Origin: an uncultured Bacteroidales bacterium
Lineage (GTDB): Bacteria; Bacteroidota; Bacteroidia; Bacteroidales; UBA932
Assembly (NCBI GenBank): GCA_946625485.1
Contig: CAMOTB010000009.1
Location: forward strand, 1-39,026
DNA: 39,026 nucleotides
Direction: 5' to 3'
The translations under genes were made by a program, and so were the position numbers. Below are positions 25,978 through 34,953 of the stretch, one piece after another. Under the pieces are notes generated by a model that saw nothing but the letters and a program-made list of their open reading frames with translations, had not been told where the DNA came from and searched no databases. How positions within the stretch are numbered: the stretch's first letter is position 1; every line of letters starts with the position of its first letter.

Positions 25978-27099
25978 ATGAAGAAAGGAATCTATAGATG
26001 CTGGGCCACGGCACTTCTGTTGCTGGCCATCCTTCCGGGACAGGCGCAGGAGCGTCCCGGTCGCGGGCGGATGGAGTGGCGCTATGATATCGGTTTCCGG
26101 TATTATTTCGACAACCGGGAGTTTGATGCGTCGGAACCGTATCTGCTGAAATCGGGGACGACGCATGCGGCGGTGCTGACGCCGACGGTCAGTGCCTTGT
26201 GGCAGCCGTCGCGACGGGTGAAGCATACTTTGACGATGGGCGCTGATTTCCAGCATGATATGGGGGTTGCGACCTGGGACGGGACCTTCCGTGAGGGCAT
26301 CCTTTATTACGACGGACAAGTCCGGACCCGGAAAGGGATGTTTGAAGGCGTGGCGGGTATCTATCCGCGTGCGCTGATGCGCGAATTCTATTCCGAAGCT
26401 TTCTTTTCCGATCTGAACCGTTTCCAGGACCGTTATTTCGAAGGCGTTCTCCTGAAGTGGGCGGGCCGGCGTTTCCACACGGAGATGGCCCTGGACTGGC
26501 TGGGAAAGAAAAGCTATGAAAGCAAGGAGCGTTTCCAGATTATCAGCGCCGGATCCTGGGCACCCGCAAACTGGCTGGCACTGGGCTGGGCGGCCGATTA
26601 TTTCCATTATGCCGGTTCCTGGGAGGCGCCGGGCGTCGTGGATCACGGTCTGCTCCATCCCTGGCTCAAACTGGGCCTTGTCTCCCCGTCGTCGGATTTG
26701 TCCCTGAACCTTCGCCTCGGTGCGATCTTGTCCTACCAGTGGGACCGGCGACGCGCAGACAAGGCTTCCACGCCCGGGGGTGGGGAAGCGACGCTGACGC
26801 TTCGTTTCCGGAGCCTGTCGCTCGAGAACAACAGCTATTTCGGCGATGATTTGCTGCCGCTCTATGACGGCGTGGACACGGCCGGTCATCCGTATGCCGA
26901 CAATCTGTATTTCGGCCATCGTTTCTATACGGGCTTCTACGACCGGATCGGCTTGTTCTGGGAGCCGCGGATCGGCAAACGGGTCCGGTTCCGCCTCGGC
27001 GCCCGCGCCCATTTCACTTCCACCGGTTACATGGGCTGGCAGCAGACAGCGAGTCTCCGCTTTGATTTCGGCGAGGCCAAAGGCGGGAAGCTGCGCTAA
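25978..27099 (+). CDS. Uncharacterised secreted protein, probable outer-membrane beta-barrel
   Basis: Signal peptide ending GQAQ; alternating aromatic/hydrophobic strands (MEWRYDIGFRYYFDNREF, NLYFGHRFYTGFYDRIGLFWEPRIGKRVRFRLGARAHF). Confidence 0.7.
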   Translation: MKKGIYRCWATALLLLAILPGQAQERPGRGRMEWRYDIGFRYYFDNREFDASEPYLLKSGTTHAAVLTPTVSALWQPSRRVKHTLTMGADFQHDMGVATWDGTFREGILYYDGQVRTRKGMFEGVAGIYPRALMREFYSEAFFSDLNRFQDRYFEGVLLKWAGRRFHTEMALDWLGKKSYESKERFQIISAGSWAPANWLALGWAADYFHYAGSWEAPGVVDHGLLHPWLKLGLVSPSSDLSLNLRLGAILSYQWDRRRADKASTPGGGEATLTLRFRSLSLENNSYFGDDLLPLYDGVDTAGHPYADNLYFGHRFYTGFYDRIGLFWEPRIGKRVRFRLGARAHFTSTGYMGWQQTASLRFDFGEAKGGKLR

Positions 27100-27232
27100 T
27101 CATCTGCCTATTATTTATTTGGTCGATATTATTTTCCTTTTGGGAAATTATTAGGCTATTTCTTTCAAAAAGGTTATCTTCGCGAACTTTTTGTGCTTAC
27201 CCGCATAATTTATTGACAGCTCTGATAACCTT

Positions 27233-29062
27233 ATGATTTTCTGTAACAAGAAAATCCGTGCAGCTGGGATGGCTGCGCTGATTGTGCTCTTCTCTTGCAC
27301 ATGCAGCCCGCGCAATACGGGCACCGAAACTCCCTCAGAAGTAAGTAAATCGATTAACGTTACCGGCGTGCAAATCACCCGGGCCAGTCTGGAGTTGAAC
27401 GTCGGGGACGGCTTCCATCTGGGCGCCCGCGTGCTCCCCAAAGACGCGACCAACCCGCGGGTCACGTGGAGCTCCGACAACGAGGCCGTCGCCACCGTCA
27501 CCCAAGACGAAGGACAGGTCAAGGCCATCGCTGCCGGCTCGGCTGTCATCACCGTCACGACCGTGGACGGCGGCTTCACCGCGACCTGCCCGGTCAAGGT
27601 CAACGGCCAGGCCGAACCGGAACCTCCGACTCCGCCGACGCCCAGCGACCCCGGGGCTCCGAAGGCATACGGGGCTACGCCGACGGCCGGCCAGCTGGCC
27701 TGGCAGCGCCGTGAATTGCTGATGTTCTATCATTACGGGCAGGCGACGTTCTCCGGCTATGACGGCGAAAACGAAGCCTCCCGCATCGGCATCGGCCAGT
27801 GGACCGAGGACCTGTTGCTCAAGAATTATAAGCCCGGGACCATCAATACGGACCAGTGGGTCAAGGTCGCTGCCGACAACGGCTTCGGCGAGATCATCAT
27901 CACGGCCAAGCACCATGACGGTTTCTGCCTCTGGGACAACCCCGAGAGCACGACGGACGTGGCGAATGCCGGCTGTTCCAACCACACGGACGTGCTGCAG
28001 GGCCTGCGCGACGCCTGCAACAAATACGGAGTCGCGATGGGCATCTACCTTTCCCCTTGGGACCGGATGATCGAGACGGCGGGACTGAGCCTGAGCGTCT
28101 ATGAGACGAAATACAAGAACGCCTTGAAAGACCTGATGACCCGCTATGCGCCGGTGGTGGAAATGTGGTTCGACGGCAACCATGCCGGGGGCTTTAACTG
28201 GCCTTCCGTCAACAAGGTGGTCTTCGACGCCAATCCCGAGTGCGTGATCTTCTCCAACGGCGGTCCCGGCTGCCGCTGGGTGGGCAATGAGAACGGAGAT
28301 GCGCGTGAGACCAACTGGGCTACGCTCGACATCGCGGGCCGCGGCCTGTCTCCGAGCAACCTGCCCGGCGATTACGGGACCTATCTGGGCTCCGGCGATG
28401 AAGGCGCCTCTTCCTGGTGCCCGGCTGAGTGCGATTTCTCGATCCAGGCGATCGGCGACCGCAACGGCTGGTTCTATGGCGCGTCCGACAGCCGCAAGAG
28501 CGCCCGGGACCTGATGGATCTCTACTACAAGAGCGTGGGCCGCAACGGCGTCTTCCTGATGAACGTCCCGCCTTCGGACAAGGGCGTCATCGATGACAAG
28601 GAAGTCAGGATCATCGAGGAATTCACCCGGATGCGCCAGAGCGTCTTCGGAAAGAACCTGGCCGACGGTGCCACGGCGACCGCTTCCTCGGTGCGCGGCA
28701 ACAATCCCGACAAATATGGCCCCCAGCTGATGCTGGACGCCGATTATGACCATTATTTCTGTACTGACGACGATGTCAGGACGGTGGAGATCGAGCTTGC
28801 GCTCAAGGGTGAGCAGACCTTCAACCGCGTGATGCTGCAGGAGTATATTCCGCTGGGCCAGCGGGTGAAATCCTTCGAGGTCGAGGTGCGTTCCGGCGGC
28901 AGCTGGACTTCCTGGGGCCGCGGCACGACGATCGGCCACAAGCGCATCCTGACGGGTCGCAGCGTGAAAGCCGATGCCGTGCGTATCAAGATCACCGGTT
29001 CCCGGGCCTGTCCGGTCCTGAACGGCTTCGGCCTGTACAATGATACCGTCTCCGGACTATGA
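27233..29062 (+). CDS. GH29 alpha-L-fucosidase lipoprotein with N-terminal BIG2-like and C-terminal F5/8C-like domains
   Basis: AKHHDGFCLWDNPEST, PVVEMWFDGNHAGG (predicted nucleophile Asp codon 28172-28174); BIG2 VTWSSDNEAVATVTQDEGQVKAIAAGSAVITVTT; discoidin-like C-terminus; lipobox LFSC. Confidence 0.92.
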   Translation: MIFCNKKIRAAGMAALIVLFSCTCSPRNTGTETPSEVSKSINVTGVQITRASLELNVGDGFHLGARVLPKDATNPRVTWSSDNEAVATVTQDEGQVKAIAAGSAVITVTTVDGGFTATCPVKVNGQAEPEPPTPPTPSDPGAPKAYGATPTAGQLAWQRRELLMFYHYGQATFSGYDGENEASRIGIGQWTEDLLLKNYKPGTINTDQWVKVAADNGFGEIIITAKHHDGFCLWDNPESTTDVANAGCSNHTDVLQGLRDACNKYGVAMGIYLSPWDRMIETAGLSLSVYETKYKNALKDLMTRYAPVVEMWFDGNHAGGFNWPSVNKVVFDANPECVIFSNGGPGCRWVGNENGDARETNWATLDIAGRGLSPSNLPGDYGTYLGSGDEGASSWCPAECDFSIQAIGDRNGWFYGASDSRKSARDLMDLYYKSVGRNGVFLMNVPPSDKGVIDDKEVRIIEEFTRMRQSVFGKNLADGATATASSVRGNNPDKYGPQLMLDADYDHYFCTDDDVRTVEIELALKGEQTFNRVMLQEYIPLGQRVKSFEVEVRSGGSWTSWGRGTTIGHKRILTGRSVKADAVRIKITGSRACPVLNGFGLYNDTVSGL

Positions 29063-29796
29063 GAAAACTGGCGTTCATCCTGCTCTCCGCCGTCGCGCTG
29101 ACGGTCGCCTGTGCCCCCAAGGACGGGATCCGTACGATCCGCACCGCCCCTGACAAGGAGGCGGACCTGGGTAAGATCAAGGAGATCGACGGTCCGGTCA
29201 CAGTCCGGCTCGTGGTGCGCAACGAGTATGCCGACACCCTCTATCCCGCTTACATCCATACGCCCTGCGGCTGTACCGAAGGGCACTTCGATCCCCATCC
29301 GGTCGCCCCGGGCGAGGACGAGACCATCGAAGTGACCTACAATCCCGCCTACCGGCCCGGCCTGATGATGGAGCAGATCCAGGTTTACTACAAGGATTCC
29401 CCGGTCAAGATGCGCTCCTTCGTCATCAAGGGCGAGGTGATCGGCTACCTGCATCCCATCGAAGAGGACCGTCCCTATTACTATGGGGAAGGACTGTATA
29501 TGAGCCACATGCTGCTGAGTTACGGCCTGCGCTCGCCGGGTGAGACGGCGGATTTCTTCTTCCGCTACGGAAACGGCAACAAGCACAAATCCACGCTGAC
29601 TTTCGACGTCCCCGAGCAGTGGCAGCCCTATCTGGGGCTGCGCTCTCCCGGCCGGATGAAGGCAGACCAGCGCGACACGCTCCATGTGAGTTTCACGATG
29701 CCCGAAGGGGTGGATACGGTGGATTTCACCGTTCAGCCCCGGATGGACGGACGTCCTACGGAGCAGGTGCTGACCGTACATGCATTCCGCAAGTAA
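29059..29796 (+). CDS. DUF1573-type lipoprotein
   Basis: Lipobox ALTVAC; VRLVVRNEYADTLYPAYIHTPCGCTEGHFDPHPVAPGEDETIEVTYNPAYRPG; ATG overlaps the GH29 stop (ATGA). Confidence 0.78.
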   Translation: MRKLAFILLSAVALTVACAPKDGIRTIRTAPDKEADLGKIKEIDGPVTVRLVVRNEYADTLYPAYIHTPCGCTEGHFDPHPVAPGEDETIEVTYNPAYRPGLMMEQIQVYYKDSPVKMRSFVIKGEVIGYLHPIEEDRPYYYGEGLYMSHMLLSYGLRSPGETADFFFRYGNGNKHKSTLTFDVPEQWQPYLGLRSPGRMKADQRDTLHVSFTMPEGVDTVDFTVQPRMDGRPTEQVLTVHAFRK

Positions 29797-29833
29797 CTTA
29801 CTACAAATACATTATCAACCAACAACAAACTTT

Positions 29834-32800
29834 ATGAATTTCCAACTCAAGAAACTCTTCACGACGGCCCTCGCGACCGTCGCGGGGATGTTCATCGCAG
29901 GCGGACTGGCGCTGGCCCAGAACCGGGTCATCACGGGTACTGTCACCGATGACTATGGCGAGCCGCTCATCGGAGCCGGCGTCGTCGTGGAAGGAAATGC
30001 GACGATCGGCGCCGTGACCGACCTGGACGGACATTATGAACTGTCCGTACCCGAGTCGGCCGTTGCCCTGCATTTTTCCTACATCGGTCAGAAGGATGAG
30101 ATCGTCCCGATCAACGGCCGTTCGGTCATTGACGTGACCCTCAAGTCCGAGAACGAAGCCCTCACGGCGACGGTCGTCACGGCCATGGGCATCCGCAAGG
30201 AGGAAAAATCGCTGTCCTACAATGTCCAGCAGGCCAAGTTGGAGACGGTGAGCCCGGTGGGCTCCTTCGTCAACAGCCTGAACGGTAAGGTAGCCGGCGT
30301 ATCGATCTCCCAATCTTCCACGGGTGTGGGCGGATCGTCGCGTATCGTGATGCGCGGCTCCAAGTCCATTTCCAACAACAACAATGCGCTCTACGTGATC
30401 GACGGTATCCCGATGCAGTCCCTGCGCGGCAGCCAGCCGGAAGGCAGCTATGCCGGCGCCGGCCAGACCGGTGACGTGCTCGGCTCCCTCAACCAGGATG
30501 ACATTGAGTCCATCTCCGTCCTCTCCGGCCCTTCCGCGGCCGCCCTGTACGGTGCCAATGCGGCGAACGGTGTCATTATCATCACGACCAAGAAGGGCCA
30601 GAAGGACCGTTTGGACATCGACTATTCCAACACCACCTCCTTCTCTCGGGCTTATGTGATGCCCCAGTTCCAGAATACCTACGGCCCTTCGGCTCCCGGT
30701 TCCTATTACAGCTGGGGTGAGAAACTCGCCACGCCTTCGACCTACCACCCCCGGAACTTCTTCCAGACGGGTGTCAACGAGGTCAATTCCTTCAGCCTGT
30801 CCACGGGTACCGACCGCAGCCAGACCTACGTGTCCCTGGCCGCTGCCAATGCACGCGGCATCGTCCACAACAACAATGTCAACCGCTACAACCTCTCCTT
30901 CCGCAACACGACCGACCTGGTGAAAGATGTCCTCACGATGGATATCAACCTGACCTACGGCCGTGTCGGCGAGCAGAACATGACCGCCCAGGGCGAATAC
31001 GGCAACCCCGTCGTTCCGGTCTATCTCTTCCCGGCGGGTGACGACTTCTCCAAGCTCCAGGTGTACGAGCGTTACGACGTGGGCCGGAGCCTGAAGACCC
31101 AGTTCTGGCCGTACGACTTCATCATGTCGATGCAGAATCCTTACTGGATCACGGAACACCAGAAATGGCAGAACCACAAGAACCGCATGATGGGATCCGC
31201 CCAGCTCTCCTACAAACCTTTCCAGTGGCTGACCCTGAGCACGCGCGGCAAGTATGACCGTACGGACGAGATCCAGGAGCAGAAATTCGACGCCGGCACC
31301 AACACCCTCTTCACCGAGGGCTCCAAGCACGGTTTCTACTCCCGCAACAACCAGTACACCGAGCAGATGTTCGGCGAGTTCCTGGCTACGTTCAACAAAT
31401 ATTTCGGAGACAACCTCTTCAGCCTTTCCGGCGTCGTGGGTGCCAATATCGAGCGGGTCACTTTCCGTTCCGACCTTGTCAGCGGTCCGCTGGCCTGGGT
31501 CAACAACAAGTTTGACTTCTCCAACCTGGATGTCTCCGGGAGCCACTACCGCCTGGCTTCCGACGGTCACCGTTACATCAACGAGTCCGTCTTTGCCAAC
31601 GCCCAGCTGGGTTATCGCAGCAAGGTCTATCTCGACATGACCTACCGCGCAGACTGGAACTCTTCCCTTTGGACGGCCGGTGCCATCACGTATCCGACCA
31701 TCGGTCTGTCCGGCATCCTGACGGAGATCATCCCCGGCCTCAAGAGCACCTTCCTCCCTTACTGGAAGGTCCGCGCCTCCTATTCCGAGGTGGGTAACTC
31801 CCCGGATCCGAGCCTCTACCTGCTGTATCCTTCGGGCAGCCAGAACAACGGCAGCGTGGTGCGTGACACCCGCCGCGAGAACACGCAGCTCCAGCCGGAG
31901 CGCACCAAGTCCTGGGAAGTCGGTACCAACATCCACTTCTTCGACTCCAAGCTCCAGATCGATGCTACCTACTATCAGTCCAGCACGTTCAACCAGTTCT
32001 ACAACCCGCGCCTGAGCTCCACTTCCACCAACGCCAACATCTATCTGAACGGCGGTCAGGTGGACAACCGCGGCGTCGAGCTGTCCGTGCGCTTCGACGA
32101 TACGATCGGCAAGTTCCGTTACGGCACCTTCGCCACCTGGACTTGGAACGACAACAAGATCGTCAGCCTGTCCTTCAAAGATCCTGAGACCGGCGAGGTG
32201 TATGGCCGTGACGGTATCTCGATGGGCGGTTTCGGCGGCCTGAACAACATCCTTTACGAAGGAGGCACGCTGGGCGACGTCTATGTGACGACCATCGCTA
32301 CGGACGAGAACGGCTATTACAAGCAGAATGCCGACGGCATGATTATCGCCGACTATGATGAGAAGGACATGATCTTTGCCGGTACGACCGATGCCAAGCA
32401 CCGTCTCAGCTGGGGCGGTCATCTGGGTTACGGCGGTCTGACGGCCAACTTCCTGTTTACGGCCCGTCTGGGCGGCATCGCCGTCTCCAAGACCCAGGCT
32501 GTCCTCGATTACTATGGAATCTCCCAGGATACTGCGGATGCCCGCGAAAAGGGCTATTTCGAGGTCAACGGGATGAAGAATTACGATATCCAGGGCTTCT
32601 ATCAGACCATCGGCCGCGACCGGGGTGTGATGAGCCAGTATGTCTATGATGCGACCAATGTCCGTCTCGCCGAAGTCTCCCTGGGCTATGATTTCCCGGT
32701 GGACCGGTGGGGCAGCTGGATCAAGGGCCTGAATGTTTCCGTCGTCGGCAACAACCTGGCGATGCTCTATCTCAAGGCTCCGTTCGATCCTGAGATGACG

Positions 32801-33349
32801 TCCAATGTCGGCACTTACAACCAGGGCGTGGATTATTTCATGCAGCCTTCCACCCGCAGCCTCGGCTTCTCCGTCAAGGTGAAGTTCGGCGGAAGCACCG
32901 CTTCCCACGATGTGGCAGCTGCCGTCCGCGAGCCTCAGGTGGTCGAGAAGATCGTTGAGAAGATCGTCGAGAAACCGGTCGAGAAGATCGTTGAGAAGCG
33001 GGTCGAAGTACCTGTCTACAAGGCCGATGCGAACCTCTCCGATGATTTGTTCTTCGTTATCAACCAGGCCGAACTCCGTCCGGAGGAAGCCCTCAAGCTG
33101 GGCCGTCTTTGCCGTGTCCTCGAGGAGAATCCGGATGCAAAGATCACCGTCACCGGTTATGCTGACAGCGGTACCGGTACGAAGACCATCAACCAGGATC
33201 TCTCGGCGCGTCGCGCCCAGGTCGTGGTCGACCTGCTCAAGAAGGCCGGTATCGCCGCTTCCCGTATCGTTTCCGGAAACGTCGGCGGTGACCGTGACGC
33301 GAACAAGAGCCCTGAATCCAACCGAGTCGCTGTGTGTATCGTCAAATAA
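29834..33349 (+). CDS. SusC/RagA-type TonB-linked outer membrane protein with C-terminal OmpA-like domain (ORF open from 29780)
   Basis: CarboxypepD-reg-like ITGTVTDDYGEPLIGAGVVVEGN; plug ALYVIDGIPMQ...DIESISVLSGPSAAALYGANAANGVIIITTKKG; barrel end LGFSVKVKF; then EKIVEK linker and TVTGYADSGTGTKTINQDLSARRAQVVVDLLKKAGI. Confidence 0.94.
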   Translation: MNFQLKKLFTTALATVAGMFIAGGLALAQNRVITGTVTDDYGEPLIGAGVVVEGNATIGAVTDLDGHYELSVPESAVALHFSYIGQKDEIVPINGRSVIDVTLKSENEALTATVVTAMGIRKEEKSLSYNVQQAKLETVSPVGSFVNSLNGKVAGVSISQSSTGVGGSSRIVMRGSKSISNNNNALYVIDGIPMQSLRGSQPEGSYAGAGQTGDVLGSLNQDDIESISVLSGPSAAALYGANAANGVIIITTKKGQKDRLDIDYSNTTSFSRAYVMPQFQNTYGPSAPGSYYSWGEKLATPSTYHPRNFFQTGVNEVNSFSLSTGTDRSQTYVSLAAANARGIVHNNNVNRYNLSFRNTTDLVKDVLTMDINLTYGRVGEQNMTAQGEYGNPVVPVYLFPAGDDFSKLQVYERYDVGRSLKTQFWPYDFIMSMQNPYWITEHQKWQNHKNRMMGSAQLSYKPFQWLTLSTRGKYDRTDEIQEQKFDAGTNTLFTEGSKHGFYSRNNQYTEQMFGEFLATFNKYFGDNLFSLSGVVGANIERVTFRSDLVSGPLAWVNNKFDFSNLDVSGSHYRLASDGHRYINESVFANAQLGYRSKVYLDMTYRADWNSSLWTAGAITYPTIGLSGILTEIIPGLKSTFLPYWKVRASYSEVGNSPDPSLYLLYPSGSQNNGSVVRDTRRENTQLQPERTKSWEVGTNIHFFDSKLQIDATYYQSSTFNQFYNPRLSSTSTNANIYLNGGQVDNRGVELSVRFDDTIGKFRYGTFATWTWNDNKIVSLSFKDPETGEVYGRDGISMGGFGGLNNILYEGGTLGDVYVTTIATDENGYYKQNADGMIIADYDEKDMIFAGTTDAKHRLSWGGHLGYGGLTANFLFTARLGGIAVSKTQAVLDYYGISQDTADAREKGYFEVNGMKNYDIQGFYQTIGRDRGVMSQYVYDATNVRLAEVSLGYDFPVDRWGSWIKGLNVSVVGNNLAMLYLKAPFDPEMTSNVGTYNQGVDYFMQPSTRSLGFSVKVKFGGSTASHDVAAAVREPQVVEKIVEKIVEKPVEKIVEKRVEVPVYKADANLSDDLFFVINQAELRPEEALKLGRLCRVLEENPDAKITVTGYADSGTGTKTINQDLSARRAQVVVDLLKKAGIAASRIVSGNVGGDRDANKSPESNRVAVCIVK

Positions 33350-33358
33350 GTTGAGAGT

Positions 33359-34945
33359 ATGAATACGAAGAATATATTGAAAGGCCTGTGTGCCTGCGTC
33401 CTCGGAACGATTCTGCTCGGCTCTTGCAGCATGAGCTACTTCGAGGAGTTCAACAAAGACGAATTCGGCGTCAGCAAGGAAGACATGGGTAAGGACGGTC
33501 TTGCGCTGGGCGGCATGCTGCAGCAGCTGGAGCGTTCCGTGATCATCTACCGCGACGGTACCTACCTGGATTCCGATTACCAGATCATGTACAACCTCTG
33601 CGCCGAGACTTGGTGCGGTTACATGGCTCCGACCCTCAGCGACGGCCACAACGCCGGCTGGGACGTCAATGACGGCTGGCACCGCCGTATGTTCACGGTC
33701 AAGTACGAATACGGCATGGGCGGCTACAAGGATTTTAAGGCCGCTGCCGAGGAATACGGGATGGAGAATGAACTGGCGCTGGCCAACATCCTGAAAGTGG
33801 CTACGATGCATCAGGTCGCCGATTATTACGGCCCGATCGCCTATTCCCAGTTCGGCTCCATCACCAACCTCTACGATCCGCTGGACCAGGTTTACGGCCA
33901 GTTCTTCGATGAGCTGGACGCTGCGATCGCGACCCTCGAGAAGCTGGCGGCGACCGGTTCCAAACTGCTGGAAGACTATGATCTGGTCTATGGCGGTGAC
34001 GCGGCCCAGTGGGTCCGTTTCGCCAACTCCCTGCGTCTGCGTCTGGCGATGCGCGCCAGCTATGCCGATCCGACCAAGGCCCGCGAAGAGGCCGAGAAGT
34101 CGATCAGCAATCCGTTCGGCGTGATCACCACCAACGCGGACAATGCCGTGATCAGCGAGCCGGGTATCTATCATCCGATCCGCGAGATCAACGTGGCCTT
34201 CAACGATGCCGATACCCAGCTGGGTGCCTCCCTGGAGGTCTATCTCAACGGCTTCAACGATCCCCGTAAGTTCTTGTATGCCAAGCCGGCCGGCGACGGC
34301 AACCTCCATGGTGTCCGTCCGGGCATTTCGCCCAGCAGCTGGACCAACTACAAGAATACGGCGGCCAAGGTGTCCGCTCCCAATGCCGGGATCTACAAGA
34401 TCACCTGGCTGAATGCCGCCGAGGTCGCGTTCCTGCGCGCCGAGGGTGCCCTGAAGGGCTGGAACATGGGCGGAGATGCCCAGGAGTTCTACGAGCAGGG
34501 TGTCCGCCTCTCCTTCGAGGAGTGGGGTGCCGAGGGCGTCGTCGCTTACCTGTCCAACACGACGGCCAAGCCCGCCGAATTCCGGGATGCCGTCCAGCGT
34601 GCCCACGCGCCGGCTCCTTCGACGGTGACCATCGCCTGGAACAACCGTGACACGGACGAGCAGAAGCTCGAGAAGATCGCGACCCAGAAATGGCTGGCCC
34701 TGTTCCCCAACAGCGCCGAGGCCTGGGCCGAATACCGTCGTCTCCACTATCCCGTGCTGATCACCCCGGCCAACAATTTCTCCAACGGAATTGTCAATAC
34801 CAACCAGGGTATCCGCAGGGTTCCTTACCCCGTCTCCGAGCAGACCGACAACCCCGAGGGATATGCCTCCGGCGTGGCGGGCCTGGGCGGCCGGGACGAT
34901 GCCGGCGTGCGTCTCTGGTGGGATGCCAAGCCGTTTAACAATTAA
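33359..34945 (+). CDS. SusD/RagB-like nutrient-binding lipoprotein
   Basis: Lipobox LLGSC, immediately downstream of SusC, SusD-like pattern (VADYYGPIAYSQFGS, RFANSLRLRLAMRAS, AEVAFLRAEGALKGW). Confidence 0.92.
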   Translation: MNTKNILKGLCACVLGTILLGSCSMSYFEEFNKDEFGVSKEDMGKDGLALGGMLQQLERSVIIYRDGTYLDSDYQIMYNLCAETWCGYMAPTLSDGHNAGWDVNDGWHRRMFTVKYEYGMGGYKDFKAAAEEYGMENELALANILKVATMHQVADYYGPIAYSQFGSITNLYDPLDQVYGQFFDELDAAIATLEKLAATGSKLLEDYDLVYGGDAAQWVRFANSLRLRLAMRASYADPTKAREEAEKSISNPFGVITTNADNAVISEPGIYHPIREINVAFNDADTQLGASLEVYLNGFNDPRKFLYAKPAGDGNLHGVRPGISPSSWTNYKNTAAKVSAPNAGIYKITWLNAAEVAFLRAEGALKGWNMGGDAQEFYEQGVRLSFEEWGAEGVVAYLSNTTAKPAEFRDAVQRAHAPAPSTVTIAWNNRDTDEQKLEKIATQKWLALFPNSAEAWAEYRRLHYPVLITPANNFSNGIVNTNQGIRRVPYPVSEQTDNPEGYASGVAGLGGRDDAGVRLWWDAKPFNN

Positions 34946-34953
34946 ACCCGCAG

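Noticed and set aside
29780-29833. Upstream 18-codon extension of SusC
   Set aside because: Overlaps the DUF1573 gene and places MHSASNLLQIHYQPTTNF before a good signal peptide; start at 29834 is preferred.
29801-34747. 1648-aa minus-strand ORF
   Set aside because: Codon-aligned shadow of susC and susD; open only because TTA, CTA and TCA are avoided in the sense genes, and the translation lacks recognisable domains.
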